A DNA stretch of 64,000 bases, from contig CAIJFT010000186.1 of NCBI GenBank assembly GCA_903820035.1, positions 1 to 64,000 of the forward strand, given 5' to 3'. This DNA comes from an uncultured Opitutia bacterium (GTDB lineage Bacteria; Verrucomicrobiota; Verrucomicrobiia; Opitutales; Opitutaceae). Position 1 is the stretch's first letter; each line of letters begins with the position of its first letter. Positions 9,189 through 17,495 of the stretch are shown here, piece by piece. Position numbers and translations under genes: made by a program. The notes beneath the pieces are model-generated. The model had not been told where the DNA came from and searched no databases. It worked only from the letters and a program-made list of their open reading frames with translations.

Positions 9189-10514
9189 ATGGAGCAGATG
9201 GTCGATGTCCTGGCAAAGCCCGGCTTTCGTCAGGCCGCCGTCAATTTCAGTTGGCTGCTGGCGGAGCGGGCGGGGCGTTTTGTGCTCGGGGCGTTCGTGG
9301 GTTTTCTGGTGGCGCGGCACCTTGGCCCGGTCCGGCTGGGTTCGTTGAGCTACTGTTTGGCCCTCGTGACGCTGATGGGATTCATTCCGGCCCTCGGGCT
9401 TGAGGCGTTGCTGAAGCGCGAACTGCTCAAGTCCCCGGTCCGCGCGACCGGCTTGCTCGCCAGCGGCTTCCTGCTCCGGTTCGGTGCGGGCGTGGTCGGC
9501 GGTGTGATCATCTGGCTGGCGGCGTGGGCGGGTTGCGGACTAGCGGGCGATGAGCCGCGGTTGCTGGCCATCCTCGCCCTCATCCTATGGCAGCCGGCGC
9601 TGTTTCTGCCGGAGCTGTGGCTGCAAACCCATCTCCAGGCCAAGTCGGCGGCGGTGGTGCAGCTCGGGGCGCTCGGGATGGCGGCAATCGTCCGCGTCTT
9701 GCTGATCAGGGCGGACGCGCCCCTGCTGGCTTTTGCCGCGGTGCTTGTCGGCGAAATGTTCGTGGGCGCAGTAGGTTATTGGTTCGTCGCGCGTCGCGCG
9801 GGACTGCGCATCCCGTTGGCGGCGGCTGACCGTCCAACGATGCGGTGGCTCGTGGCCGAGTCCTGGCCGCTGATGTTCACGAGTCTGGCGATTGTCGTCT
9901 ACATGAAGATCGACGAGGTCATGTTGCGCCAAATGGCCGGAGCGGAGTCGGTGGGGGTTTACGCGGCTGCCGCCAAGCTCAGCGAGGTTTGGTATTTTCT
10001 GCCCACCGCGCTCGCTTCCAGCGTCCTGCCGGCGCTGCTGCGGGCGAAGCAAAACGACGCGGCCACTTATGCGCGGCGGCAGCAGCAGTATTACGATCTG
10101 AGCGCCGCGGTGGCCTATGCGCTTTCCGTTCCCATCGCCCTGGTCGCCCCCGGCATCGTGCGGCTGGCGTACGGGGCCGGGTTCGAAGCGGCCGGCCCGA
10201 TCCTCGCGGTGCACATTTGGTCGAGTGTTTTTGTTTTTCTCGGGGTGGCGCGCGGCCAGTGGCTGGTAAACGAGGGCCTGCAGAAATTCTATCTCGTGGC
10301 GACCGGGGCCGGGGCAGTGGCGAACATTGTGCTCAACCTCGTGTTCATCCCGCGTTGGGGCGGGCTCGGGGCGGCGTGGGCGACCGTGATTTCCTACGGC
10401 CTCGCGGCGTGGCTCGCGTCGTATTGTCATCCGGCCGTGCGGGCCACCGCCACGCTTCAGACGCGGGCCCTATTGATTCCGTTCCGCGGATGGCGTTATC
10501 TCCGGCGCACATGA
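9189..10514 (+). CDS. Wzx-type polysaccharide flippase (MOP/PST family)
   Basis: The 441-aa protein has about 12-14 predicted membrane helices. It opens with NFSWLLAERAGRFVLGAFVGFLVARHLGP, the N-terminal pattern of polysaccharide biosynthesis (PST) transporters, and has ESWPLMFTSLAIVVYMKIDEVMLRQMAG and VGVYAAAAKLSEVWYFLP, typical of helix 7-8 in this family. It should flip undecaprenyl-linked repeat units across the inner membrane. The length is normal. The start may be 9189 or the second ATG at 9198. Its stop overlaps the next gene (FkbM methyltransferase) by 4 nt (ATGA), so the two are co-translated. Confidence 0.92.
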   Translation: MEQMVDVLAKPGFRQAAVNFSWLLAERAGRFVLGAFVGFLVARHLGPVRLGSLSYCLALVTLMGFIPALGLEALLKRELLKSPVRATGLLASGFLLRFGAGVVGGVIIWLAAWAGCGLAGDEPRLLAILALILWQPALFLPELWLQTHLQAKSAAVVQLGALGMAAIVRVLLIRADAPLLAFAAVLVGEMFVGAVGYWFVARRAGLRIPLAAADRPTMRWLVAESWPLMFTSLAIVVYMKIDEVMLRQMAGAESVGVYAAAAKLSEVWYFLPTALASSVLPALLRAKQNDAATYARRQQQYYDLSAAVAYALSVPIALVAPGIVRLAYGAGFEAAGPILAVHIWSSVFVFLGVARGQWLVNEGLQKFYLVATGAGAVANIVLNLVFIPRWGGLGAAWATVISYGLAAWLASYCHPAVRATATLQTRALLIPFRGWRYLRRT

Positions 10515-11224
10515 AGTTGTCCGCCGGTCTCCGTCGCCCCTTGACGCGCTTGCGCCGCTCGTTGTTCGAGTTGGCGGGCAGCGCACGTTATTCGCGGCTC
10601 GGGCTCAATGATCTCGATCGAAAACTCGGCCGGCATCTCGATTGCGACGGGGGTTTTTTTATTGAAGCCGGGGCGAACGATGGACTGGCGCAGAGTAATA
10701 CCTACTTTCTGGAAAAATTCCGCGGCTGGACGGGTTTGTTGGTTGAGCCGGATCCCGTGCTCGCGGCGGCCTGCCGGCGTAATCGCCGCTCGCCGGTGGT
10801 GCAGGCTGCACTGGTCGCCGAGGCGGTGCCCGGCGCCACCGTGGAGTTGCACCTCGCCGGACTCATGTCGACGATTACCGGCGCACTGGGAGACTCCGCC
10901 GCGACGGCGCGACATGTGCACGCCGGTCTGCAGGTGCAACAGTTGCCGGCCCGCGGTCTGATCCGCGTTCCGGCCCGGACGCTCTCCGCCGTGCTGGATG
11001 AAACAGGCCTGGCGCGGGCGGTGGACCTGCTCAGCCTTGACGTGGAAGGCGCGGAACCGGGCGCCCTGCGAGGGATCGATTTTGCCCGCCATGCCCCCCG
11101 CTTCATTTGCGTCGAGGCGTGGAATGAAGCCGCCATCGTGGACGTGCTCCGGCCGCATTACCGCATGGTTGAAGTGCTGTTCGACGCGGGCACGTATCGG
11201 GATCTGCTGTTTGCCCGACACTGA
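10511..11224 (+). CDS. FkbM family methyltransferase
   Basis: The 237-aa protein has the FkbM SAM-binding motif GGFFIEAGANDGLAQSNT (about residues 46-63), then FRGWTGLLVEPDP with the acidic residue that binds the SAM ribose. LLSLDVEGAEPGAL (about 177-190) is the conserved D-V/T-E-G-x-E segment of this family. FkbM enzymes O-methylate hydroxyls, often on sugars. It is coupled by ATGA to the Wzx flippase, so sugar methylation of the repeat unit is likely. It is one of three FkbM proteins in the locus. Confidence 0.9.
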   Translation: MKLSAGLRRPLTRLRRSLFELAGSARYSRLGLNDLDRKLGRHLDCDGGFFIEAGANDGLAQSNTYFLEKFRGWTGLLVEPDPVLAAACRRNRRSPVVQAALVAEAVPGATVELHLAGLMSTITGALGDSAATARHVHAGLQVQQLPARGLIRVPARTLSAVLDETGLARAVDLLSLDVEGAEPGALRGIDFARHAPRFICVEAWNEAAIVDVLRPHYRMVEVLFDAGTYRDLLFARH

Positions 11225-11230
11225 ACCGGT

Positions 11231-11658
11231 GCGTTCATCGATCCTGGTCGTTCTCTTTGCCTGCGCCTGACCGGCACACGTGGCGTGCTCCTAGGCGGTT
11301 TGCGGGATAATGGCGCACCCTTGATTTTGGCTTTTCCGACGGTGCCATGGGTGACACTGATGCGCCGAGGGTCGCCGAAGTGCGGCGATTGCTGCGGGTG
11401 GTCGATTGGCGTGAGCTGTGACTGATCGAGCGGACCGATAAGCCAGGACTCGGTCGGAACGTGGTGACGGTTGTGCGCGAGGTCGCCGCGACACATGACG
11501 CCTTCATCGTTTGGGAGGATGATCTGATCGGCGTGCCGGGAACTTACGCGTGGGTGTGCGCCGCACTCCGGCAACACGCGGGCGATGCCCGCGTGATGCG
11601 GATCACCGGTTGGACCCACCGGCGGCTTACGCCCGCCGGCCGAGGTGACCGGCCGTAG
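11231..11658 (+). pseudogene. Decayed HlpA-like GT2 glycosyltransferase (paralogue of the gene at 12168)
   Basis: The DNA aligns in pieces with the intact neighbour. RSSILVVLF (from about 11231) matches its N-terminal beta strand. After a frame change, NGAPLILAF (11309-11335) matches the TLLLIADGP region. After a second frame change, DGAMGDTDAPRVAEVRRLL continues in frame from 11338, is cut by TGA at 11419-11421, and resumes as the stretch containing AFIVWEDDLIGVPGTYAWV, parallel to the neighbour's AIILEDDCLPDPTFFPF. TAG at 11656-11658 ends it. So at least two frameshifts and one stop inactivate the gene. Weaker, unaligned remnants may extend to about 11925. Confidence 0.8.
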
Positions 11659-12167
11659 TGCGATGGCCGGGCCGAATGTTTGGTTTGGGGCGCCCGGGCC
11701 CGGGCCGGAACCCATCCGCAAGTCGGATGATCGCGAGTGGCACGAGGGCCGGTCCTTTTTTCGCCTACTCAGGATGCGGGCTGGATACGGCAGGTTTTGG
11801 TGCTCCACCCCGGCCGGCGCGTGGCGTTCACTGTGACTTCGAAGGCCTGGCGCGAGCTCGGGGCGCTTGCCGACCAGCCTATTTTCGTCGCGCCCGGATC
11901 GGCCAACACGGGGGGCGGAGGATGAGCAGTTGGGTCGAGCGGTCGTTCTGCGATCTGATTGTGCGCCCGCCTAGCGCGTTTTCCGCGCTGGCCCGTGGCG
12001 GGTCGGAGCCAGATCATGGGGGGCGACCCGATTTTCACTGGCGGGCAGGTGGCGGCGGGTTATCCGGTCTTTTCGAGCTCCGTGCAATAAACAGCCAGCA
12101 GGAGGTACGAACGGATGGAGGTGACTCGACCCGCACTCCGGAAACGCGTTCAATCCTCCGAACCACG
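11659..12167 (+). other. Probable 3' remnant of the decayed glycosyltransferase and leader of the next gene
   Basis: No intact gene is seen. Open frames here lack family features. Phrases such as QPIFVAPGSANTGG (about 11877-11919) may correspond to the neighbour's LISNIGFGADATHT region, but the match is too weak to be sure. AGGAGG at 12100-12105 is a good ribosome-binding site, yet the ATG it serves (12115) is in a different frame from the downstream glycosyltransferase and gives no recognisable product. Confidence 0.4.
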
Positions 12168-13073
12168 ATGCGCGAAGCCCCCGTTGTTTTCATCATCTTC
12201 AACCGAGTCGAATGTACGCGCCAAGTCTGGGCTCGGATTTGCGAGGCGAGGCCTCGAACGTTGTTGCTCATTGCCGACGGCCCGCGCCGTGATCGGTCGG
12301 CGGACGCGGAGCGATGTGCCGAGGTGCGGCGCCTGGTCGAGACGGTTGATTGGCCCTGCGACGTGCGGCGAAACTATGCCGAGACGAACCTGGGGGCTGC
12401 GAGGCGCATTGCGTCCGGGCTCGATTGGGCGTTCGCACTGGTGGAAGAGGCGATTATCTTGGAGGACGATTGTTTGCCGGATCCGACTTTCTTTCCGTTT
12501 TGCGCTGAGCTCCTCGAGCGGTATCGTGACCACGCTGGCATCGCCCAGATTGCCGGCTGCAGTTTTCAACCCCAGCCAGCTCGGGAGTTTCCCAGTTATT
12601 TTTTCTCCCGCTACACGCATGGGTGGGGCTGGGCCACCTGGCGGCGCGCATGGCGGCTTTATGACCATGAGATGAAAGTTTGGCGCACGGAGCGCGAAGG
12701 TAAATGGTTGTCCGCGATGATCGCGCACCCCGACGAGCGGGCCGTCTGGGCACGGTGTTTCGACGAAACCCTGACCGGCCAGGTTGACGCGTGGGATTAC
12801 CGCTGGACGCTAGCCGTTTGGCGACGTGGAATGCAGAGCATTCTGCCTTACCGGAACCTGATTTCGAATATTGGATTTGGGGCGGACGCGACGCACACGC
12901 GACGCGCCAGCCCGTGGGCGGCTCTGGCTGTGTCGGCCATGCCGTTTCCGCTCGTGCATCCCGACAGCCTCGCTTGCGATGCGGCGGCGGATGAGGTCAC
13001 CAGCCGGCTGGTGTTTCGACCACCATCACTCGCCACGCGGGTCGGTCGCCGGCTGCGTGCGCTCTTTCGATGA
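12168..13073 (+). CDS. Glycosyltransferase, HlpA-like (GT2 superfamily)
   Basis: The 301-aa product begins MREAPVVFIIFNRVECT and has TLLLIADGPR (about residues 33-42), EEAIILEDDCLPDPTFFPF with the E-D-D metal-binding core (about 94-112), SRYTHGWGWATWRRAW and a C-terminal NIGFGADATHT. This set is typical of proteins annotated as hemolytic protein HlpA-like or GT2 sugar transferases in polysaccharide loci. It likely adds one residue to the repeat unit. The start at 12168 is where family similarity begins; no good Shine-Dalgarno sequence precedes it. The stop overlaps the next gene by 4 nt. A decayed relative lies just upstream. Confidence 0.87.
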   Translation: MREAPVVFIIFNRVECTRQVWARICEARPRTLLLIADGPRRDRSADAERCAEVRRLVETVDWPCDVRRNYAETNLGAARRIASGLDWAFALVEEAIILEDDCLPDPTFFPFCAELLERYRDHAGIAQIAGCSFQPQPAREFPSYFFSRYTHGWGWATWRRAWRLYDHEMKVWRTEREGKWLSAMIAHPDERAVWARCFDETLTGQVDAWDYRWTLAVWRRGMQSILPYRNLISNIGFGADATHTRRASPWAALAVSAMPFPLVHPDSLACDAAADEVTSRLVFRPPSLATRVGRRLRALFR

Positions 13074-13906
13074 GCGGAATCTATCATTCACGCGGCTTTT
13101 GGTGGGGGATGATCCGGCAGCCGGCTTGGCATTTGCGGGAGTGGGCGCGCAGTCCCGCCTATCGGGCGCTGCACCGGTTTGCCCGTCAGCTCAGGAACCA
13201 ACCCCGCTTTACGCCGGCGACGGTTGTGTTCGCGAACCGCCGGGTTCACCTCTGTGATCCGGCCAGTTTCCTGAGCGCATGGGACGAGATTTTCGTCAAT
13301 CGCATCTACGAAATTGCCCTCGACGAGGGAAAGGTCCCGTGCCTGGTGGATGCCGGGGCGAACATCGGGCTCGCGGCCTTGTTTTGGAAGTGGAGGTATG
13401 GACGGTTTCGTTATCTGGGGATTGAGCCCGATCCCGCAGTGGCGGCGTGCTGTCGCAGGAACCTGCAGGAATGGGACGTCGACGGTGAACTGATCGAGTC
13501 CGCGGTGGCGGGAACCGAGGGCCGTGCGTGGTTTGCGCCGGATGGCGCTGATGGTGGCCGATTGCTCGCGGCCGCGCCGGCGGGAGTGCGGGCGATTTCT
13601 GTCACTCGGACGTGTCTTTCGCGATTGTTACCCGAACGGGTGGATCTGTTAAAAATCGACGTCGAGGGGGCCGAGGGTGAAGTCCTCATCGAAATAGCGC
13701 CCGCCCTGCCGCGGGTGCGGGCTTTGTTTGTCGAATGGCATGGGGGGGCGCACCGACCCGGGCTCGGCGCCGCGATCACCCGGCTCGAGGCGGCAGGATT
13801 CGACTGCTTCGTGCAAGTTGCCCAAGGTCCAACTCACCCGTTTCTCGCCGTCAGGCCGGCCAATGGTTTCGACCAACAACTCAACCTCTACGCTGTGCGC
13901 CCGTGA
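13070..13906 (+). CDS. FkbM family methyltransferase
   Basis: The 278-aa product has an N-terminal helical region of about 80 residues, then LVDAGANIGLAALFW (about 91-105) and YLGIEPDP, the SAM-binding glycine loop and acidic residue of the FkbM fold. RVDLLKIDVEGAEGEVL (about 187-203) is the family's D-V-E-G-x-E motif. It probably O-methylates a sugar of the surface polysaccharide. It starts within the stop of the HlpA-like gene (ATGA) and ends within the GTG start of the next gene, so it is in the middle of a tightly coupled string. Confidence 0.9.
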   Translation: MSGIYHSRGFWWGMIRQPAWHLREWARSPAYRALHRFARQLRNQPRFTPATVVFANRRVHLCDPASFLSAWDEIFVNRIYEIALDEGKVPCLVDAGANIGLAALFWKWRYGRFRYLGIEPDPAVAACCRRNLQEWDVDGELIESAVAGTEGRAWFAPDGADGGRLLAAAPAGVRAISVTRTCLSRLLPERVDLLKIDVEGAEGEVLIEIAPALPRVRALFVEWHGGAHRPGLGAAITRLEAAGFDCFVQVAQGPTHPFLAVRPANGFDQQLNLYAVRP

Positions 13907-14703
13907 TACTCGTCAATGTTGGCTGTGGAGCAGTTCACCATCCTGCTTGGATCAACCTCGACGTAGCGCCGCTGGCGCCCGAAGTGCGCCGTTATGATGC
14001 GACACGCCCGCTGCCGTTTAAGGCCGGCACCGTCGATGCGGTCTATCATTCGCATTTGTTGGAGCACCTTTCGGCGGGCGATGCGCGGGCTTTCCTCGGC
14101 GAATGCCGGCGGGTACTTCGCGCCGGCGGCGTGATGCGCGTCGTCGTGCCAGACCTCGAAGGCATCGCCCAGGCCTATCTGCGCGGCTTGGCGGAGGCCC
14201 GCAGCGGGCAGGAGCCGACGCTGTGGGAGTGGGCGCGTCTGGAACTGACCGATCAACTCGCCCGCGAGGCGCCGGGCGGAGAGATGGCCGTATTCGCCCG
14301 GCAATTGACGGCCGAGCAAATCGGCCGAGTGCGGGAACGTGCCGGTACCGAAGTTGACAGCATGCGCAGGAATTCCTCTGCGCGGGCCAGGCACGTCACG
14401 AGCGGGAAACTCGTGCGCCGCGCCCAGAGGGAGTTTGCCCGCGCGGTGCTCCTGTTGCTCGGCGGCCGGTCGATGCGCCGGATATTTGACGTAGGCTGGT
14501 TTCGCCAGAGCGGCGAAGTGCATCGCGTGATGTATGATGCGCTGTCTCTGTCCCGCGCGTTGCGCGAAGGTGGATTTGTCGATCCGCAAAGGGTTTCGGC
14601 CACGGAGAGCCGGATACCGGAGTTTGGGACGTATGGACTCGATACCCTCGACCTTCGGGTGAGAAAGCCGGATTCGCTCTTCATGGAGACGCTGCGGCCG
14701 TGA
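13903..14703 (+). CDS. Class I SAM-dependent methyltransferase (type 11-like)
   Basis: The 266-aa product begins MILVNVGCGAVHHPAWINLDV, a SAM-binding G-x-G-C-G type loop followed by the acidic D of strand 2. FKAGTVDAVYHSHLLEHL and ARAFLGECRRVLRAGGVMRVVVPDLE are typical motif III/post-III sequences of type-11 methyltransferases found in sugar loci. The C-terminal 150 residues contain a basic helical stretch and no recognised domain. The start is GTG at 13903, overlapping the previous stop as GTGA. The end overlaps the GTG start of the GT4 gene in the same way. The substrate is unknown; a sugar or lipid-linked glycan is likely from context. Confidence 0.85.
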   Translation: MILVNVGCGAVHHPAWINLDVAPLAPEVRRYDATRPLPFKAGTVDAVYHSHLLEHLSAGDARAFLGECRRVLRAGGVMRVVVPDLEGIAQAYLRGLAEARSGQEPTLWEWARLELTDQLAREAPGGEMAVFARQLTAEQIGRVRERAGTEVDSMRRNSSARARHVTSGKLVRRAQREFARAVLLLLGGRSMRRIFDVGWFRQSGEVHRVMYDALSLSRALREGGFVDPQRVSATESRIPEFGTYGLDTLDLRVRKPDSLFMETLRP

Positions 14704-15947
14704 GAGTCGTTCATCTCAGCGCGTACGATCTGCTTGGCGGAGCGGCGCAGGCGGCATTTAGGCTTCACACGGCATTGCGCCAGAGCGGAGTGGATTCGCA
14801 CATGCTGGTTAGGCGGCGCGATTCGGATCGGAGCGATGTTATCGCGCCGGGAGGCGCGCTCATGAAGCTATGGTTGCGGGTGCAGCGCCGTTGCGACCAG
14901 CTGGCGCTGGTGGGCAATCGTTCCGCCAGGGCCAATTTCTCCGTCGGCTGGGTGCCCGACGCGCTTGCCCGCCACCTCGGCACGCTGAAGCCCGACGTCG
15001 TGCATCTGCACTGGGTGGCACATGGCTTCCTTCGGCTCGAATCGCTCGCAAAAATTTCCGCGCCGGTGGTCTGGACGCTGCACGACATGTGGACGTTTAC
15101 AGGGGGATGTCACTACGCTGGCGCGTGCGAAAAATTTACCGAATCATGTGGTCGGTGCCCGCTCCTCCACGGGCGTCGGGACTGCGACTGGTCGCGCTCC
15201 GGCTGGTTGCGGCGACAGCGGATTTTTTCTGGCACGTCCATCACCTACGTCTCGCCCAGTCGTTGGCTCGCGGGGCGAGCACGTGAGAGTTCGCTGCTGC
15301 GCTCGGCGGACGTGCGTATCATTCCGAATGGAATCGATGCCGTACGGTTTGCGCCGCGGGATCGCCTGATGGAGCGACGGCGGTGGGGCTTGCCGGAAGA
15401 TCGCCTGCTCATCTTGGCTGGCTCGGTCCAACTGAGCGACAATCCCCGGAAGGGGTTTCAGGACCTGTTGCAGTGCCTCGATTGGTTGGGTCGCGCGGGT
15501 GGGGGGCGGGTGGCGGATCTCGTCTTGTTTGGCGCGGCTGCGCCGGCCACCAATGAATTGAACGGCTTCAAGGTTCACCGGCTCGGCGAAATCGTAGGAG
15601 AGGAGGCGATGGCGTCGCTCTATGCGGCGGCGGACGTTTTCGTTGCGCCCTCGTTGGAAGATAATTTGCCCAACACGATCATTGAAGCGATGGCGACCGG
15701 CACGCCGGTGGTTGCTTACGCCGCCGGCGGCATACCGGAAATCATCGATCAGCGCGTCAACGGACTAACGGTGCCCACAGGAGAGCCGGCGCGGCTGGCC
15801 GATGCGTTGCACGCCATATTGAATGACCCGGCGATGCGTGCGGATTTGGGGCGGAGCGCCCGAAAAAAAGTCCTGAGCACCTTCACCAGCAAACTGGCGG
15901 CGGACGCCTATCGCGAACTCTACGGCCGCGTCTTGTGCGCCCCATGA
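14700..15947 (+). CDS. Glycosyltransferase family 4 (WcaC/WcaL-like)
   Basis: The 415-aa GT-B protein opens with RVVHLSAYDLLGGAAQAAFR, the nucleotide-fold start of GT4 enzymes acting in exopolysaccharide synthesis. APVVWTLHDMWTFTGGCHY with Cys residues just after it is characteristic of the WcaC-like branch. The C-terminal domain has the retaining GT4 signature APSLEDNLPNTIIEAMATG, with the E-x7-E pair, followed by GTPVVAYAAGGIPEII. It probably adds a hexose to the lipid-linked repeat unit. The start is GTG at 14700, coupled to the upstream methyltransferase. The stop overlaps the next gene by ATGA. Confidence 0.92.
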   Translation: MRVVHLSAYDLLGGAAQAAFRLHTALRQSGVDSHMLVRRRDSDRSDVIAPGGALMKLWLRVQRRCDQLALVGNRSARANFSVGWVPDALARHLGTLKPDVVHLHWVAHGFLRLESLAKISAPVVWTLHDMWTFTGGCHYAGACEKFTESCGRCPLLHGRRDCDWSRSGWLRRQRIFSGTSITYVSPSRWLAGRARESSLLRSADVRIIPNGIDAVRFAPRDRLMERRRWGLPEDRLLILAGSVQLSDNPRKGFQDLLQCLDWLGRAGGGRVADLVLFGAAAPATNELNGFKVHRLGEIVGEEAMASLYAAADVFVAPSLEDNLPNTIIEAMATGTPVVAYAAGGIPEIIDQRVNGLTVPTGEPARLADALHAILNDPAMRADLGRSARKKVLSTFTSKLAADAYRELYGRVLCAP

Positions 15948-16753
15948 AACTTCTCGTGGTCACGCCGACGCTCGGTGAATCGCCCTGGCTGGAGGAAACG
16001 ATCTCCAGTGTCGCGGCGGTGGCGGGTGCGCCTGAGCATGTGCTGGTCGCGCCGGCGGACAAGGTGGCGGCGCTCGCGCGGCGCTATCCGCGGGTTGCCG
16101 TCGTGGCTGAGCCGGGTGGAGGAATGTACGCGGCGATCAACGCGGGGCTCGCGGTGGGGCGCGCATGGGACGCGTTCACCTACATCAACGACGACGATGT
16201 CTTGCTGCCAGATTTCGCGGCGGTGGTGAACGCGGTGCGTGAAGGTGGCGCGGGTGGACCGCGCATCGCGTACGGCGGGGTGCGGTTGATTGACGCCGAG
16301 GGGCGGCGAATAGGCGCGATTCCGATTTCGCCAACTCCGGAGATCAACCGCGCGCTGTACGCCCAGCGGCTGGAGCCGGTCTTTCAGCACGGCACGGTGG
16401 CGACGCGGGCGGTGGTCGAACTCATGGGCGGCTTCAACGCCTCGCTGCGGTTTTGCGGCGATTCGGAGTTTCTCGCCCGCGCCTGCCTGCGGGGCATTCC
16501 CTTTTTGCGGGTCACCCGCCGGGAGGTCGCGGCGTTTCGCCTGCGCCCCGGCCAGTTGACCAAGAACCGGCCGGCCATGATCGCGGAGCGGGCGCAGGTC
16601 GATTCGTCCCTAGAGTTGGAGCGGACCGGACCGGCGGCGGAATTACGGATGGCCCGCTGGCGTTTCCGGCTGGCGAATGCGCCGATTTATGCGGAGCGGA
16701 TTGTGCGGCATGGGTTCGTATCGTTCGACGAGCTCCTGACCCGGCTGGGCTGA
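15944..16753 (+). CDS. Glycosyltransferase family 2
   Basis: The 269-aa GT-A protein begins MKLLVVTPTLGESPWLEETI and has AEPGGGMYAAINAGLAV (about 63-79) and FTYINDDDVLLPDF (about 86-99), whose Asp cluster is the metal/nucleotide-sugar site of this WcaA-like group. The FNASLRFCGDSEFLARA segment corresponds to the acceptor/ED region. The ATG at 15944 is coupled to the GT4 stop (ATGA); an in-frame GTG three codons earlier is possible but less likely. It is the last gene of the coupled plus-strand string, and the next gene is convergent. Confidence 0.87.
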   Translation: MKLLVVTPTLGESPWLEETISSVAAVAGAPEHVLVAPADKVAALARRYPRVAVVAEPGGGMYAAINAGLAVGRAWDAFTYINDDDVLLPDFAAVVNAVREGGAGGPRIAYGGVRLIDAEGRRIGAIPISPTPEINRALYAQRLEPVFQHGTVATRAVVELMGGFNASLRFCGDSEFLARACLRGIPFLRVTRREVAAFRLRPGQLTKNRPAMIAERAQVDSSLELERTGPAAELRMARWRFRLANAPIYAERIVRHGFVSFDELLTRLG

Positions 16754-16760
16754 AGCCAGC

Positions 16761-17495
16761 TCACTCGTACGTGTTGGCGGCGAAGAGCGGGCTGGTGGCG
16801 GGCGCGAACGCGAGGTCCATCTGCCAAAGGGCACCGTCGCGGGGGCGGCGCATCGGGTCGGCCAGGTCGCAACAGCGAAAACCGCGGCATTCGAGCCACG
16901 CGCAGAGTTCGTGAAAGCGCAGACTGCCGGGGGTCAGCTCGAAATTATAGGCTTCGATGACGAGCAATTCCGCCGCCTTCAATACGTGGCCGGCGCCCTC
17001 CAGCACGGGCAACTCGAAGCCGTGGGTATCCAGCTTTAGGCCATACGATCCGGGCAATCCGCGGGCCGCGACCGTCGCCGCGATCGTGGTCACGGGCACT
17101 TCCCGGGTGCCGGCCGACCCGGCGGCGGCCACGCCGCTGCCGTCGAGGTGCGGATCAACGCTGAACGCCACGCGGCCGGCGGCGGCCCCGGCGGCCGCGG
17201 CGACGATCTCGAATCCAAAATTCTGATGCAGGGCAGCGAGGGCGGCCTGGCGTTCGGTGAGCGGCTCAAAGAGGAGAAACCGTGACGTTGGAAAATGCCG
17301 CCGGGCGGCCATCGACCAGGAGCCGTCCGATGCGCCAACATCGATCCACGTGCCGATCTCGACTCCCCGGGCGGCGGCACGCTCGAGCAACCCGCCCATG
17401 TCGAATGTGCGGCCGGTTCGGGACAAGTGTAGCCCGAGGGGACGCAATGCCCGGTTGGTGGTTCGTCGCAGGCGCTGCTTCCAGGATTCAGCCAT
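16761..17495 (-). CDS. FkbM family methyltransferase
   Basis: The 244-aa product has EIGTWIDVGASDGSWSMAAR (SAM loop, about residues 46-65) and FLLFEPLTER, followed by GSYGLKLDTHGFELPVLEGA, the FkbM D-T/V-x-G-x-E equivalent. It resembles the FkbM proteins encoded by sugar loci of soil bacteria. Its ATG at 17495 overlaps the stop of the upstream GT2 gene by 8 nt; an in-frame TTG 12 nt further upstream is possible. It is convergent with the plus-strand GT2 with only 7 nt between stops, and no terminator is visible there. Confidence 0.87.
   Translation of the reverse strand: MAESWKQRLRRTTNRALRPLGLHLSRTGRTFDMGGLLERAAARGVEIGTWIDVGASDGSWSMAARRHFPTSRFLLFEPLTERQAALAALHQNFGFEIVAAAAGAAAGRVAFSVDPHLDGSGVAAAGSAGTREVPVTTIAATVAARGLPGSYGLKLDTHGFELPVLEGAGHVLKAAELLVIEAYNFELTPGSLRFHELCAWLECRGFRCCDLADPMRRPRDGALWQMDLAFAPATSPLFAANTYE

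Noticed and set aside
16740-16770. Short hairpin GCTGG...CCAGC between convergent stops as a terminator
   Set aside because: Only 5 bp of stem and no T-run on either strand.
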